NCBI RefSeq assembly: GCF_020532705.1
Contig: NZ_JAJAVD010000001.1
Span: 1,302,001-1,366,000 of the forward strand
Reading direction: 5' to 3'
Length of the DNA stretch: 64,000 bases
DNA from: Methylobacillus caricis
Lineage (GTDB): Bacteria > Pseudomonadota > Gammaproteobacteria > Burkholderiales > Methylophilaceae
The position numbers and the translations under genes were made by a program. The notes under the pieces were generated by a model. The model made no database searches. It was given only the letters and a program-made list of their open reading frames with translations, and was not told the DNA's origin. Shown in pieces: positions 37,262 through 47,872 of the stretch (positions are counted from its first letter, which is position 1; the number at the start of each line of letters is the position of its first letter).

Positions 37262-37833
37262 GCCTGATTTTCCCCATTGATCTCAGCTTTATGGTTTTCC
37301 ACTTTATCAATCAACCACTGCCAAGCCTGCTGCTCACGTTCGCCAGCAGTCTTTTCAATAGCGATTTGGAGATATCGAATCTCATCATCAATTTTTTCAA
37401 TAGGCAACATATGTAAACGGCTGACCAGTACGGCCAACTCAATCACGGCTGCTTGAGCACGATTGAAGCCACGGAATGGCGCATGTGTCTCAATATGCCG
37501 CACCTGGAAATACAATTCGGGACGCTGCGGATTATCCCTGACATCAACCAGTTCCAACTCCTGGTGCGCCAGCGCTGACTCAAGTACATAGCCATTCACC
37601 TTGCTTGCCTTGCGTAAAGGCCATGTTCCGTGCCCGGTCAGGCTGCCGGCAAATACTCGTACATCGTCGGTAAAATTAAGCACGGCATGACCAGTAGCCA
37701 GCAGGTTCTCCAGAGTCAAAGATGGCTTGAATGGTGCAATCAACACCAAGCCATCGCGCTCCCTGACGCCAAAAGGCGCAATATGCGGTTTTCCTTCATG
37801 GCTTAGCGATGTCAATATGCTTTCATAAATCAT
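37258..37833 (-). CDS. DUF447 protein of the H4MPT gene cluster
   Basis: 191-residue protein with an FMN-binding split-barrel-like fold expected for DUF447 (NFTDDVRVFAGSLTGH and ELYFQVRHIETHAPFRGFNRAQAAVIELAVL). In methylotrophs and methanogens these genes travel with H4MPT or methanofuran genes; a specific reaction is not established to my knowledge. Four-bp overlaps with genes on both sides place it firmly in the block. Confidence 0.85.
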   Translation of the reverse strand: MIYESILTSLSHEGKPHIAPFGVRERDGLVLIAPFKPSLTLENLLATGHAVLNFTDDVRVFAGSLTGHGTWPLRKASKVNGYVLESALAHQELELVDVRDNPQRPELYFQVRHIETHAPFRGFNRAQAAVIELAVLVSRLHMLPIEKIDDEIRYLQIAIEKTAGEREQQAWQWLIDKVENHKAEINGENQA

Positions 37834-39323
37834 GCGTCAGGCGCTTTCATTAACTTCCGAGGGCCGCAAGCAGGCTCGGTATCAGTTTCAGCCTTGCGTG
37901 GGCCGCAGATAGTCTCTGCCTCTTTTTCAACTCGCTTCTCACGCTTCTCCTTGAGTGAAGCATCACGGTGCGCCACCCTGCCATCCTGGTCTTTACTTGG
38001 TGTGGCACATCCCCACTCCAGCTCTTCATCCTGGCTGTAACGCTTCTTCAATTGCCATGCAATTTGCGCACGCGCCAATTCCACCCCGAGGTAGAAGGCA
38101 TGAGATCCATCATTATCCACATTAAGGTGCGGATAAAGCCTGAACGGATCGATATCGCAATGTATTCCATCCCGATTGAATACATGCATACCGTCCTTGC
38201 TGATGATGATGCGGAAACTGGGATCTTTGATCTGCGCAGCAAGCTCTTCAACCTCTTCCGGAGTATAGGTGAATGGACGTTTGTCATGGAGTCCCAACAA
38301 GCCATTGCTGTAATCCCGCGGCAGGCGATTCTCCTCGCGCGCTGCATACATGATGCGGCGCGCAATATCGGCTTCCGCTACAGCATAAGTAGCATGTGTA
38401 CTCACCGAGGTTGCAAGCACGGCATTGATCTTGAGTTCAGTAATAATGCCAAACAACATGGCATTCACGCCTGTCGTATCCGCATCGGTGAGTTCTGTCA
38501 GATTACCCACGCCCATCATGATGTCTATGTCTGGGTAACGCTTGCGCAGGCGCTGATAACGCACAATGGACTCGGCAAATCCGAACGGAATAGGATCCAG
38601 AATCGCATCGGCAATAAATGGCTTGCCACGTTTCAACATTCCCTCTATAGCGCGGTAAAGCGACCGAAAATTGGTTGGTGCAGTAGGAATCAGGATAGGC
38701 GTGGATTCAACCTCATCGGCAATCCATAAGGTTTTTTCCGTCAAACTCAGCAGATAATCGGCACCTGACCGGCCTGCCAATAGCAGATCATCCGTATTCA
38801 AAGAGTCCACACTGACCTTGAACCCTTCCTGCTTAAGTGCCTGAATGGAATCCTTAAGGTGAGGAAATGGCGTATTGGGAAGGCACCCAAGGTCGACAAC
38901 GTCAGCCCCCTGTCGACGAAACTCTTCCGCCCGGGCAAGCACACCTTCCACAGTCAATTGTGGCGCTTCAACAATCTCGGCAAATATCTTGACATCGTAC
39001 ATGGACAAATCCACTTCACGGCCTCCCCTGCCAAAAAACTGGGGTAAATCCTTCAGATCATCCGGGCCTCTTTCCACAGGGATACCGTACTTTTCCACCA
39101 ACATATCCAGATCTCCCTTGCATAGACCAGGGACAATAATACGATGCGCATCACCTGCATCAGGCAAGCGCCGCATAATCAGTTGGGGAGTAAGTAATGC
39201 AGCAACAGAAACACCGAGCTGGGCCACCCGGTAATTAAACTCAGTGGGCTGCATATCTTCCAAGACTTTATGCAGGCTTTTTTCTGCGAGCTTTCCCGTC
39301 AGGAATAAGATGTTTTCAGACAT
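37830..39323 (-). CDS. Dihydropteroate synthase-related pterin-binding protein (DUF6513 type)
   Basis: 497-residue protein found with archaeal-type C1 genes in methylotrophs. The N-terminal part begins MSENILFLTGKLAEKSLHKVL. A central dihydropteroate-synthase-like TIM-barrel region (about 145-390) contains DLGCLPNTPFPHL, DSLNTDDLLLAGRSGADYLLS and DIDIMMGVGNLTELTDADTTG. A variable, charged C-terminal tail is rich in Lys/Glu (RDASLKEKREKRVEK). Predicted to bind a pterin; it may serve H4MPT synthesis. It overlaps the flavoprotein gene by 25 bp and the DUF447 gene by 4 bp. Confidence 0.85.
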   Translation of the reverse strand: MSENILFLTGKLAEKSLHKVLEDMQPTEFNYRVAQLGVSVAALLTPQLIMRRLPDAGDAHRIIVPGLCKGDLDMLVEKYGIPVERGPDDLKDLPQFFGRGGREVDLSMYDVKIFAEIVEAPQLTVEGVLARAEEFRRQGADVVDLGCLPNTPFPHLKDSIQALKQEGFKVSVDSLNTDDLLLAGRSGADYLLSLTEKTLWIADEVESTPILIPTAPTNFRSLYRAIEGMLKRGKPFIADAILDPIPFGFAESIVRYQRLRKRYPDIDIMMGVGNLTELTDADTTGVNAMLFGIITELKINAVLATSVSTHATYAVAEADIARRIMYAAREENRLPRDYSNGLLGLHDKRPFTYTPEEVEELAAQIKDPSFRIIISKDGMHVFNRDGIHCDIDPFRLYPHLNVDNDGSHAFYLGVELARAQIAWQLKKRYSQDEELEWGCATPSKDQDGRVAHRDASLKEKREKRVEKEAETICGPRKAETDTEPACGPRKLMKAPDA

Positions 39324-39847
39324 GCGAGCCTAGCCTGAATTGCTGCCTGCAATTGCTGCATATCACTTGCCACAGTAGTTTCCTCAAAGGTCTTGAGCTT
39401 TTCCATATTCTCGAGATCTATGCGCCGTGGATAGACCTTGACCATATTTTCACGGGGCGCTTCAGACTCTACCTCGGGCTCGGTATCACAGGCAAATACT
39501 ATACTTGGCACACGACACTTTCCAGCCTGGGCATAGACATTAGTTACCAAAGTATCCGAAATACCGCTAACCATTTTGGCAACTGTATTCGAAGTTGCAG
39601 GGGCGATCACTACAGTATGGTAATTGCCGTAATAAAACATTTCCACCGGCACTGAACTGGCCGTCTTGTCCTGAAATACTTTTGCAACACGATGTTTGTA
39701 ACCGTATTGCTGAAGAATTTCTGAGGCAGCACGGCTTAGGAAAAGATCGACATCATCAAGTTGATCGATGATATCCAGGCATTCGCGCAGATAATGCCCT
39801 GAACCAGTAATCGCCCACGCCAACCTTGGTTTTTCTACACTTTTCAC
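39299..39847 (-). CDS. AfpA/DmrB-type flavoprotein (dihydromethanopterin reductase-like)
   Basis: 182-residue flavoprotein of the HFCD (Dfp/UbiX) fold. The FMN-binding core includes AWAITGSGHYLRECLDII and VVIAPATSNTVAKMVSGISDTLVTN with the typical Pro-Ala-Thr-Ser-Asn loop. Archaeal relatives include the archaeoflavoprotein AfpA and the dihydromethanopterin reductase DmrB; methylotroph homologues cluster with H4MPT genes. It may reduce dihydromethanopterin to the active cofactor; this is inferred. It begins 9 bp after purA and overlaps the next gene by 25 bp. Confidence 0.84.
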   Translation of the reverse strand: MKSVEKPRLAWAITGSGHYLRECLDIIDQLDDVDLFLSRAASEILQQYGYKHRVAKVFQDKTASSVPVEMFYYGNYHTVVIAPATSNTVAKMVSGISDTLVTNVYAQAGKCRVPSIVFACDTEPEVESEAPRENMVKVYPRRIDLENMEKLKTFEETTVASDMQQLQAAIQARLACLKTSYS

Positions 39848-39856
39848 GGCAGTCGC

Positions 39857-41197
<1,341 letters not shown>

Positions 41198-42370
41198 TTA
41201 TTGATTTGATAACTCTGGAGCGACAACAACTATCCACGCACCATCCTGCTTGACCAGTCGGCGGTCGCAACCAAGTTCCTGGCGGTGAACTTCATGTCCC
41301 GGCAATTCCTGAATAACGATTTCACCTTCAGCACGCAATCCTTCTATGGCTTGTGCCAAGCCATCATCATGATCAGCAGGTGCAAATACTGCCTTAGAGG
41401 TTTCTATGGCAGGCAATGAACTGACGACACCGCGCAAATCCAGGCTGAACCCGGTTGCAGGGCGAGCACGGCCAAATATTGCTCCCACTTCATCATAACG
41501 CCCGCCACGCGCCAACGGCCCTGCATAGCCTTGTGCATAAGCAGCAAACACTATGCCGCTGTGATAATGATAACCACGCAACTCAGCCAGATCGAAACAG
41601 ACTTTAACATCAAGATCAGACAGTCCTGCATGAACAGCCTTAAGATCATTCAAGGCTTGCTGGATATTCTCTGTTGCAGGCAAACGTTTTGCTGCTTCAT
41701 CCAACACGGAAACATCCCCGTTCAATTCAGTCAGGCTACACAATGCATCCAACGTTACTTTGTCCAGATCCTTGCCCAGGCTGCGCACAGCGGATTGATC
41801 CTTGCTCTGTAGTGCAGCATAAAGCTCCTGCTCCAAAGCCTCGGTGATGCCAGCATCGCTCAACAAACTCGCAAAAATACCGACATGGCTGATATCAATA
41901 TAAAGTGTACTGAGGCCGACTTGCTGGAGAGCCTTGACCATCAAACGATGAATTTCGATATCACTCTCAACGCCGGGATGACCGTAAATCTCGGCGCCAA
42001 CATGCAATGGCTCGCGACTGCGCGCCAACCCATCAGGGGTGGTACGCAGCACACTGCCAGCGTAACAAAGGCGGCTCACGCCCTGATTATTCAACATATG
42101 AGCATCTATACGGGCAGCTTGCGGGGTGATGTCGGCGCGTATGCCCATCAACTTGCCGGTCAACTGGTCCACTACTTTGAAAGTAACAATATCCAGATCA
42201 TGCCCGATACCAGTGGTCAATGACTCCATATATTCCAGCATGGGAGGAATGACATATTGGTAGCCATGCACTTTGAACAGGTCAAGCAAACGTCGACGCA
42301 ACAGCTCAACACGAGCGGCCTCCGCCGGCAGTACATCTTCGATGTATTCAGGAAGTAACCAGTTAAGCAT
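41198..42370 (-). CDS. hisZ: ATP phosphoribosyltransferase regulatory subunit
   Basis: 390-residue HisZ, a class II His-tRNA synthetase paralogue that activates the short-form HisG. Blocks retained from the synthetase fold: LPEYIEDVLPAEAARVELLRRRLLDLF, IRADITPQAARIDAH, RLCYAGSVLRTTPDGL, and SGIVFAAYAQGYAGPLARGGRYDE. No anticodon domain is present. Its partner hisG is not in the window. In betaproteobacteria hisZ commonly sits between hfl genes and purA, as here. Confidence 0.94.
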   Translation of the reverse strand: MLNWLLPEYIEDVLPAEAARVELLRRRLLDLFKVHGYQYVIPPMLEYMESLTTGIGHDLDIVTFKVVDQLTGKLMGIRADITPQAARIDAHMLNNQGVSRLCYAGSVLRTTPDGLARSREPLHVGAEIYGHPGVESDIEIHRLMVKALQQVGLSTLYIDISHVGIFASLLSDAGITEALEQELYAALQSKDQSAVRSLGKDLDKVTLDALCSLTELNGDVSVLDEAAKRLPATENIQQALNDLKAVHAGLSDLDVKVCFDLAELRGYHYHSGIVFAAYAQGYAGPLARGGRYDEVGAIFGRARPATGFSLDLRGVVSSLPAIETSKAVFAPADHDDGLAQAIEGLRAEGEIVIQELPGHEVHRQELGCDRRLVKQDGAWIVVVAPELSNQ

Positions 42371-42400
42371 AAAATTTTCTAAATTTAAGATGGCGTGCTG

Positions 42401-42586
42401 TTAATGCACAAACAGCACAATCAACAGCCCAACCAACATGGAAGCAAGCCCGACAAAGCGCAACTGTCCGTCCTTCATTTCAACCATGCGTTGAAATGTC
42501 TGCTTCCAGGCCTTGGGCGCCACCAGTGGCAGCACCCCTTCAATCACCAGCACAAGACCGAAAGCAAGCAACAATGTCGAGTTCAA
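42401..42586 (-). CDS. DUF2065 small membrane protein
   Basis: 61-residue protein with two membrane helices (LLAFGLVLVIEGVLPLVAP and LASMLVGLLIVLFVH), typical of the YjeT/DUF2065 family, found between hflC and purA or hisZ in many proteobacteria. Function is not known. The central segment PKAWKQTFQRMVEMKDGQLRF is the family signature. Confidence 0.88.
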   Translation of the reverse strand: MNSTLLLAFGLVLVIEGVLPLVAPKAWKQTFQRMVEMKDGQLRFVGLASMLVGLLIVLFVH

Positions 42587-42603
42587 GATAGCGTTATCTC
42601 TAA

Positions 42604-43485
42604 TTACTTACTGGGTGTAGCACGGCCAGAATTCCGCATGTACTTGAAGAAATCAGAGCCCGGTTCTAAGACCAAAACATCACTCTTGCTCTTGAAGCTA
42701 TTACGGTAGGCATCCAAGCTACGATAAAAGGCATAGAACTCGGGATTCTTGCCATAAGCCTTGGAGTATATCTCTGCCGCTTTTGCATCGCCCTCGCCCT
42801 TTAACTGCTGAGCTTCACTATAGGCTTTTGCAATGATGACCTCACGTTGCCTGTCAGCATCAGCACGAATCTTTTCTGCTTCACTGGCGCCTTTTGAACG
42901 CAACTCATTGGCGACGCGCTTGCGTTCAGCCTCCATACGCTGGTAGACAGATTCACTGACTTCCTGAGGCAAATCCACACGGCGCAAACGCACATCCAGC
43001 ACCTGAATGCCCATTTGACGCGAATCCCGGTCAGCACGCTGGCGCAATATCTCCATAATATTGCTTCGTTCACCAGAGACCACCTCATGAATGGTGCGCT
43101 TACCAAACTCGGCGCGCAAGCCGTCGTTCACTGTCTGGGAAAGGCGGCGTTCAGCCTGCAGCTCATCACCTTTGACGGAAACATAATACTTGGCTGGATC
43201 AATAATGCGCCACTTGACGAAAGAGTCCACCAACACATTCTTTTTCTCACTGGTCAGGAAACGATCAGGCTCCACCCAGTTTAAAGTAAGGGTGCGACGA
43301 TCAAAGTAACGCACATTGTCAACCAAGGGCACTTTGAAATAAAGACCAGGGTCCTTCTTGACCGCCACGATCTCGCCTAAGCGGAACACAAGGGCAAACT
43401 CACGCTGATCCACGCTGAATGCAGACAGGCTCAGCAATAACAGGGCTGCGATCAAGCCTAATAGTACTGTTCCAACATTTTTCAT
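42604..43485 (-). CDS. hflC: HflC, SPFH-domain modulator of FtsH
   Basis: 293-residue membrane protein that with HflK forms a cage around the FtsH protease. It has one N-terminal membrane helix (about 5-22) and an SPFH/Band-7 domain (VDQREFALVFRLGEIVAVKKDPGLYFKVPLVDN and following). A long coiled-coil segment rich in Ala, Glu, Arg and Lys is near 185-245 (RMEAERKRVANELRSKGASEAEKI). The ATG overlaps the hflK stop by one base. Confidence 0.94.
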   Translation of the reverse strand: MKNVGTVLLGLIAALLLLSLSAFSVDQREFALVFRLGEIVAVKKDPGLYFKVPLVDNVRYFDRRTLTLNWVEPDRFLTSEKKNVLVDSFVKWRIIDPAKYYVSVKGDELQAERRLSQTVNDGLRAEFGKRTIHEVVSGERSNIMEILRQRADRDSRQMGIQVLDVRLRRVDLPQEVSESVYQRMEAERKRVANELRSKGASEAEKIRADADRQREVIIAKAYSEAQQLKGEGDAKAAEIYSKAYGKNPEFYAFYRSLDAYRNSFKSKSDVLVLEPGSDFFKYMRNSGRATPSK

Positions 43486-44660
43486 TATCTACTCTCCCGA
43501 TCACGGCTACGGAAAGCATCACGTGAGCGCTGGCTATTAGGATCAATATCAGGCAACGTGCTTGGAACCACTGATTGCACTGCACCCGGTGCGGCAGATG
43601 TATTATTGCCGGACGCTGAAAGCAACTTATCCAAAGGCAAATACAGCAGGCTGTTACCGCCCTTTTGATCAACGATCACCTTGCTTACGCTGGAGAGAAT
43701 TTGCTCATGGGCATCCAGATACAGGCGCTGACGAGTCACTTCAGGTGCACGCTGATATTGTGTCAATATCTGGTCAAAACGGCTTGCATTACCCTGAGCC
43801 TCATTTTCAACACGCACCTGATAACCAGCAGCCTCTTCCCTTAACCGAGATGCGGTACCCTCTGCTCTCGGAATAACATCATTGGCATAAGCCTGGCCTT
43901 CATTTTTCTGACGCTCACGATCCTGCCCCGCCTTGACCGCATCATCAAATGCCGCCTGCACCTGCTCTGGTGGCTGCGCATTCTGCATCGTAACATTCAC
44001 GATGTTAATACCGGTGGAATATCGATCCAGCACCTCTTGCATTAATTGCTTGGCGCCAACTGCGACTTCCTCCCGCCCCTCATAAAGCACAAAGTCCATC
44101 TTGCTTTTACCCACAATCTCACGAATGGCAGTTTCAGCAATGCCACGCACCGACTCTTCCGCAAACCGGTTATTGAACAGGGTATCTTCAACGCTCTTGA
44201 GGTTGTATTGCACGGCAAACTGAAGATCAATAATGTTTTCATCATCCGTCAGCATAAGGGATTCACGCAGCTCACGACCTCGACCAGAACCACCTTCGGC
44301 AGAGCGGTAGCCGACTTCCAGCGTCCGTACCTGTTCCATATTCACCACGGTCACACTCTCAACCGGATAGGGAAGGTGCCAACGCGGGCCAGGCATCGTA
44401 GTTTCAACATGCTTGCCAAAGCGCAACACAACGCCACGAGAACCTTGATCTACGATATAAAACCCCGTTGCGAACCAGATAACTGCCACTAGGCCAACTA
44501 CAGGAAGAATAGGAATAGTCCGTGACTCTGGCTCAGGCGAACCATTGCTGGAACCCTTGCCAAACAGGCCATTCAGCTTGCGGCTGAACTGGCGAAACAC
44601 TTCGTCCAAATCGGGCGGACCATCGTTATTACGATTGCCCCAACCGGGATCGTTAGCCAT
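43485..44660 (-). CDS. hflK: HflK, SPFH-domain modulator of FtsH
   Basis: 391-residue HflK. The Gly/Asn/Asp-rich cytoplasmic start (WGNRNNDGPPDLDEVFRQF) is typical. A membrane helix follows at about 49-70. The SPFH domain has DQGSRGVVLRFGKHVETTMPGPRWHLPYP. The C-terminal coiled coil and a Ser/Arg-rich tail (RSRDAFRSRDRESR) follow. It is immediately followed by hflC and lies 24 bp after hflX. Confidence 0.95.
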   Translation of the reverse strand: MANDPGWGNRNNDGPPDLDEVFRQFSRKLNGLFGKGSSNGSPEPESRTIPILPVVGLVAVIWFATGFYIVDQGSRGVVLRFGKHVETTMPGPRWHLPYPVESVTVVNMEQVRTLEVGYRSAEGGSGRGRELRESLMLTDDENIIDLQFAVQYNLKSVEDTLFNNRFAEESVRGIAETAIREIVGKSKMDFVLYEGREEVAVGAKQLMQEVLDRYSTGINIVNVTMQNAQPPEQVQAAFDDAVKAGQDRERQKNEGQAYANDVIPRAEGTASRLREEAAGYQVRVENEAQGNASRFDQILTQYQRAPEVTRQRLYLDAHEQILSSVSKVIVDQKGGNSLLYLPLDKLLSASGNNTSAAPGAVQSVVPSTLPDIDPNSQRSRDAFRSRDRESR

Positions 44661-44684
44661 GCATTACTCCGAAAAATCAAAAAA

Positions 44685-45812
44685 TTATGCGTTTATAGTG
44701 GATTGAGCCAGTTTCTCATTCAGGCCTTGCTGATGTTCCAACAACACTTGACGTAACAGGTCCAGTCCCTCGCCTGTTTTGGCAGAAATACGCACTTTGG
44801 AGATTCTACCATATTCGTCACGCTCAAGCCCGGCCGGGATTCCCATCCGATCAATCTGATTAAGAACCAGCACCTGAGGTACCTTGTCTGCGCCAATTTC
44901 CCTCAACACCAGATTCACTTGCTCAACCTGGTCATCCCGGTTCTCACTGGCAACATCAACAACATGCAAAAGCAAATCTGCCTGAGCAGCCTCTTCGAGA
45001 GTGGCTCCGAAAGCTTCGACCAACGCATGTGGAAGATGCTTGATAAATCCCACTGTATCCGAGACAACCACCGGACCACCTTCAGGAATATAAACCTTGC
45101 GAGAAGTAGTATCCAATGTCGCAAATAACTGATCAGCAGCATAGACTCCAGATTGGGTCAGCCTGTTGAACAAGGTTGACTTGCCAGCGTTGGTATACCC
45201 TACTAAAGACACCGACAAGACCTGGGAACGACGTCGTGACCGGCGTTGCATGCCACGCTGCTGCCTGAGCTTATCCAGCTTTTCACGCAATTGCTTAACC
45301 CGGATACGCAACATACGCCTATCCAGTTCCAATTGCGTTTCGCCAGGACCGCCTCGCACGCCGATACCACCCTTTTGGCGCTCCAAGTGAGTCCATCCGC
45401 GCACCAAGCGCGTAGACAAATGTTCCAGCTGGGCAAGCTCAACCTGCAACTTGCCCTCATGGCTTTGAGCACGCTGGGCAAATATATCCAGGATCAGGCC
45501 TGTGCGATCCACCACCCTGGCCTCAAGCAAACCCTCAAGATTACGTTGCTGGGATGGGCTCAGGTCATGATTGAAAATGGCTACCTGGGACTCGCTGGAT
45601 TTCATCGTAGCCGACAGCTCCTCCGCTTTACCACTCCCAATAAAATACTTGGGATCAGGTTTGGGACGACGACTTTCAATTGTTGACTTGATCTCCATCC
45701 CGGCACTGATGACCAACTGACGAAGCTCCTGCAAGCTATCCTCGTACCCAGGATCGCCAAAATCCACACTCACCAGTACGGAAGCATATCCACCGCCTGG
45801 CCGATCAAACAT
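44685..45812 (-). CDS. hflX: GTPase HflX
   Basis: 375-residue ribosome-associated GTPase, which splits stalled ribosomes in heat-stressed cells in other bacteria. An N-terminal HflX domain (about 1-180) carries HDLSPSQQRNLEGLLEARVVDRTGLILDIFA and a Gly-rich GGIGVRGGPGETQLELDRR. The G domain has G1 VGYTNAGKSTLFN, G3 DTVGF and G4 NQID. Part of the hfq-hflX-hflK-hflC series, with 22 bp between hfq and hflX. Confidence 0.95.
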   Translation of the reverse strand: MFDRPGGGYASVLVSVDFGDPGYEDSLQELRQLVISAGMEIKSTIESRRPKPDPKYFIGSGKAEELSATMKSSESQVAIFNHDLSPSQQRNLEGLLEARVVDRTGLILDIFAQRAQSHEGKLQVELAQLEHLSTRLVRGWTHLERQKGGIGVRGGPGETQLELDRRMLRIRVKQLREKLDKLRQQRGMQRRSRRRSQVLSVSLVGYTNAGKSTLFNRLTQSGVYAADQLFATLDTTSRKVYIPEGGPVVVSDTVGFIKHLPHALVEAFGATLEEAAQADLLLHVVDVASENRDDQVEQVNLVLREIGADKVPQVLVLNQIDRMGIPAGLERDEYGRISKVRISAKTGEGLDLLRQVLLEHQQGLNEKLAQSTINA

Positions 45813-45834
45813 ATAGATAGAAACTTATCAAAGA

Positions 45835-46080
45835 TTAATCTTCAGCAGAGGAGGACGGCCCATGGGGAATGGAAACTGCACGACCTGGAACGATGGTAGA
45901 TATTGCGTGCTTATACACCATCTGGGTCACGGTATTTTTCAATAAGATGACATATTGATCGAAAGAATCAACCTGACCTTGCAACTTGATACCATTCACT
46001 AGGTAAATTGATACGGGCACGTGCTCTTTACGCAACGTGTTCAGAAACGGGTCTTGTAACATCTGCCCTTTAACGCTCAT
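45835..46080 (-). CDS. hfq: RNA chaperone Hfq
   Basis: 81-residue hexameric Sm-like chaperone that pairs small RNAs with mRNAs. The Sm1 block is [40 protein letters not shown] and Sm2 includes the YKHAIST motif. The key proximal-face residues Gln (QDPFLN) and Lys/His (YKHA) are present. The C-terminal tail is short. First gene of the hfq-hflX-hflK-hflC series. Confidence 0.97.
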   Translation of the reverse strand: MSVKGQMLQDPFLNTLRKEHVPVSIYLVNGIKLQGQVDSFDQYVILLKNTVTQMVYKHAISTIVPGRAVSIPHGPSSSAED

Positions 46081-46339
46081 TTTCGTGCTCCTTTAACTTG
46101 TAATTCTAAATATATAGGGAGTTTTATTCTTAACCAACTTCACATGAAAAACTATTCCCAAGCCAAAACCTGGAGCTTCCTTAGCACCCAGAATCCGATG
46201 CTACATCAATGGGGATTGCTCGCAAGAAAAACAAGTGACGACAGCACAATAATCCTGCCATCAATTGGCATCCAAGTCCATAATTAGGACTATCCGCAGC
46301 TCAATTCGTTCTATCTGAATGCATTTTTGCAGAAATTAA
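46081..46339. other. 259-bp gap between hfq and gltX
   Basis: No credible coding sequence. It contains the hfq promoter region (minus strand) and a stretch with AT-rich segments. Nothing distinctive was recognised and no clear terminator of gltX is seen. Confidence 0.4.
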
Positions 46340-47734
46340 CTATGCAACAAAACGCCTCATCCGCTCTAGCACGACACTTTTACCAAGCAATGCCATTACA
46401 GCATCTATACTGGGTGACTGCGCTCCGCCTGTCAGCATGACGCGCAAAGGCATTGCCACCTTTGGGAATTTCAATTCATTACTGGTCACAGCACGTTCAA
46501 TTGCAGCATGCAGGTTTTCCACAGTCCATTCAATAGTCTCTAACTGGCTGAACAACCCCCGCAAGGCAGGGACAATCTCTGGAGTGACGTGCTTTTCTAA
46601 TGCAGACTGGTCAATTTCGGGGTGCTGGTAAAAATAGGCGATACTGTCAGCAAGCTGATTTAGCGTATTGGCACGATCACGATAAAGTGCAACCACTGCC
46701 TTTGCATCAACCTGATCCGCCACGACGACTCCTTTGGCAGAGAGACGTTTGGCCATATCCGTGGCCAAGAAAGCCAGATCGGCCTGTTTGATATAATGGG
46801 CATTGAGCCAGTTCAACTTTTCTGTATTGAACTGGGCCGCTGACGGCGTAATGTGGTCAAGGTCGAACCACTCACAGAATTGGGTTGTGCTGAATATTTC
46901 GTCATCGCCATGCGCCCATCCGAGCCGCGCCAAATAATTCAGCACCGCTTCTGGCAGATAACCGTCTTCATCATATTGCATGACACTCACCGCACCATGC
47001 CGCTTTGAAAGCTTCTGGCCATCATCGCCCAGGATCATTGAAAGATGGGCATACTGGGGAATGGTGGCACCCAATGCCTGCAGAAGATTAATCTGGCGTG
47101 GTGTATTGTTCACATGGTCATCGCCGCGAATCACGTGGGTAATTTCCATTTCCCAGTCATCTACCACCACGCAGAAATTATAAGTTGGTGTTCCATCTGC
47201 ACGCGCAATGATCAAGTCATCCAATTCCTCATTGGCAATACTGATCTGCCCTTTGACCAAGTCATTCCATACCACATTGCCAGACAATGGATTTTTGAAC
47301 CTGATGACAGGGGTAACCCCAACCGGCACGGCAGGTAATTGCTTATCCGCCTCAGGTCGCCAACGGCCATCATAACGAGGCTTCTTACCTTCTCGCATTT
47401 GCTGCTCGCGCAAAACGTCAAGCTCATCCTTGGTCGAGTAACAGTAATAAGCCTGGCCCTTATCCAGCAAATTGTTGATGACTGCCGTGTATTTATCCAT
47501 ACGCTGCATCTGATAGAACGGGCCTTCATCCCAATCCAAGCCAAGCCAGTTCATGCCATCCAATATGGCCTGCACAGCTTCCGGTGTTGAGCGCGCTACG
47601 TCTGTATCCTCAATACGCAGCACAAACTGGCCTGCATGCTTGCGGGCATAGGCCCAGGAAAACAAGGCTGTACGTGCACCGCCAATATGAAGAAAACCGG
47701 TAGGACTGGGGGCAAAACGGGTGCGAACTGTCAT
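46340..47734 (-). CDS. gltX: Glutamyl-tRNA synthetase
   Basis: 464-residue class I aminoacyl-tRNA synthetase from the ATG at 47734; a longer in-frame start adds 18 atypical residues. The HIGH-type motif is FAPSPTGFLHIGGARTALF and the KMSKS-type motif is DGQKLSKRHGAVSV. Blocks such as RIEDTDVARSTPEAVQAIL and RGDDHVNNTPRQINLLQALG fix the family. It could be discriminating or non-discriminating; the sequence is not decisive. The gene is separate from hfq (259-bp gap). Confidence 0.95.
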   Translation of the reverse strand: MTVRTRFAPSPTGFLHIGGARTALFSWAYARKHAGQFVLRIEDTDVARSTPEAVQAILDGMNWLGLDWDEGPFYQMQRMDKYTAVINNLLDKGQAYYCYSTKDELDVLREQQMREGKKPRYDGRWRPEADKQLPAVPVGVTPVIRFKNPLSGNVVWNDLVKGQISIANEELDDLIIARADGTPTYNFCVVVDDWEMEITHVIRGDDHVNNTPRQINLLQALGATIPQYAHLSMILGDDGQKLSKRHGAVSVMQYDEDGYLPEAVLNYLARLGWAHGDDEIFSTTQFCEWFDLDHITPSAAQFNTEKLNWLNAHYIKQADLAFLATDMAKRLSAKGVVVADQVDAKAVVALYRDRANTLNQLADSIAYFYQHPEIDQSALEKHVTPEIVPALRGLFSQLETIEWTVENLHAAIERAVTSNELKFPKVAMPLRVMLTGGAQSPSIDAVMALLGKSVVLERMRRFVA

Positions 47735-47821
47735 GTCTGATAGCAGAAGATATAAACGCCGTATTCTAACATGCATGAACCTTGCCATGGCTCATGACTA
47801 TTGGCTTTGCCAAGGGATATG

Positions 47822-47847
47822 CAAAAAGAAAGCCGGTATAGACCGGC
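47822..47847 (-). terminator. Terminator of the RND efflux operon
   Basis: On the minus strand a GCCGGT / ACCGGC stem with a 4-nt loop is followed by TTTCTTTTT, 26 bp past the stop of the channel gene. It is typical of an intrinsic terminator. Confidence 0.8.
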
Positions 47848-47872
47848 CTTCTGCAGTGAACACATCAACACC

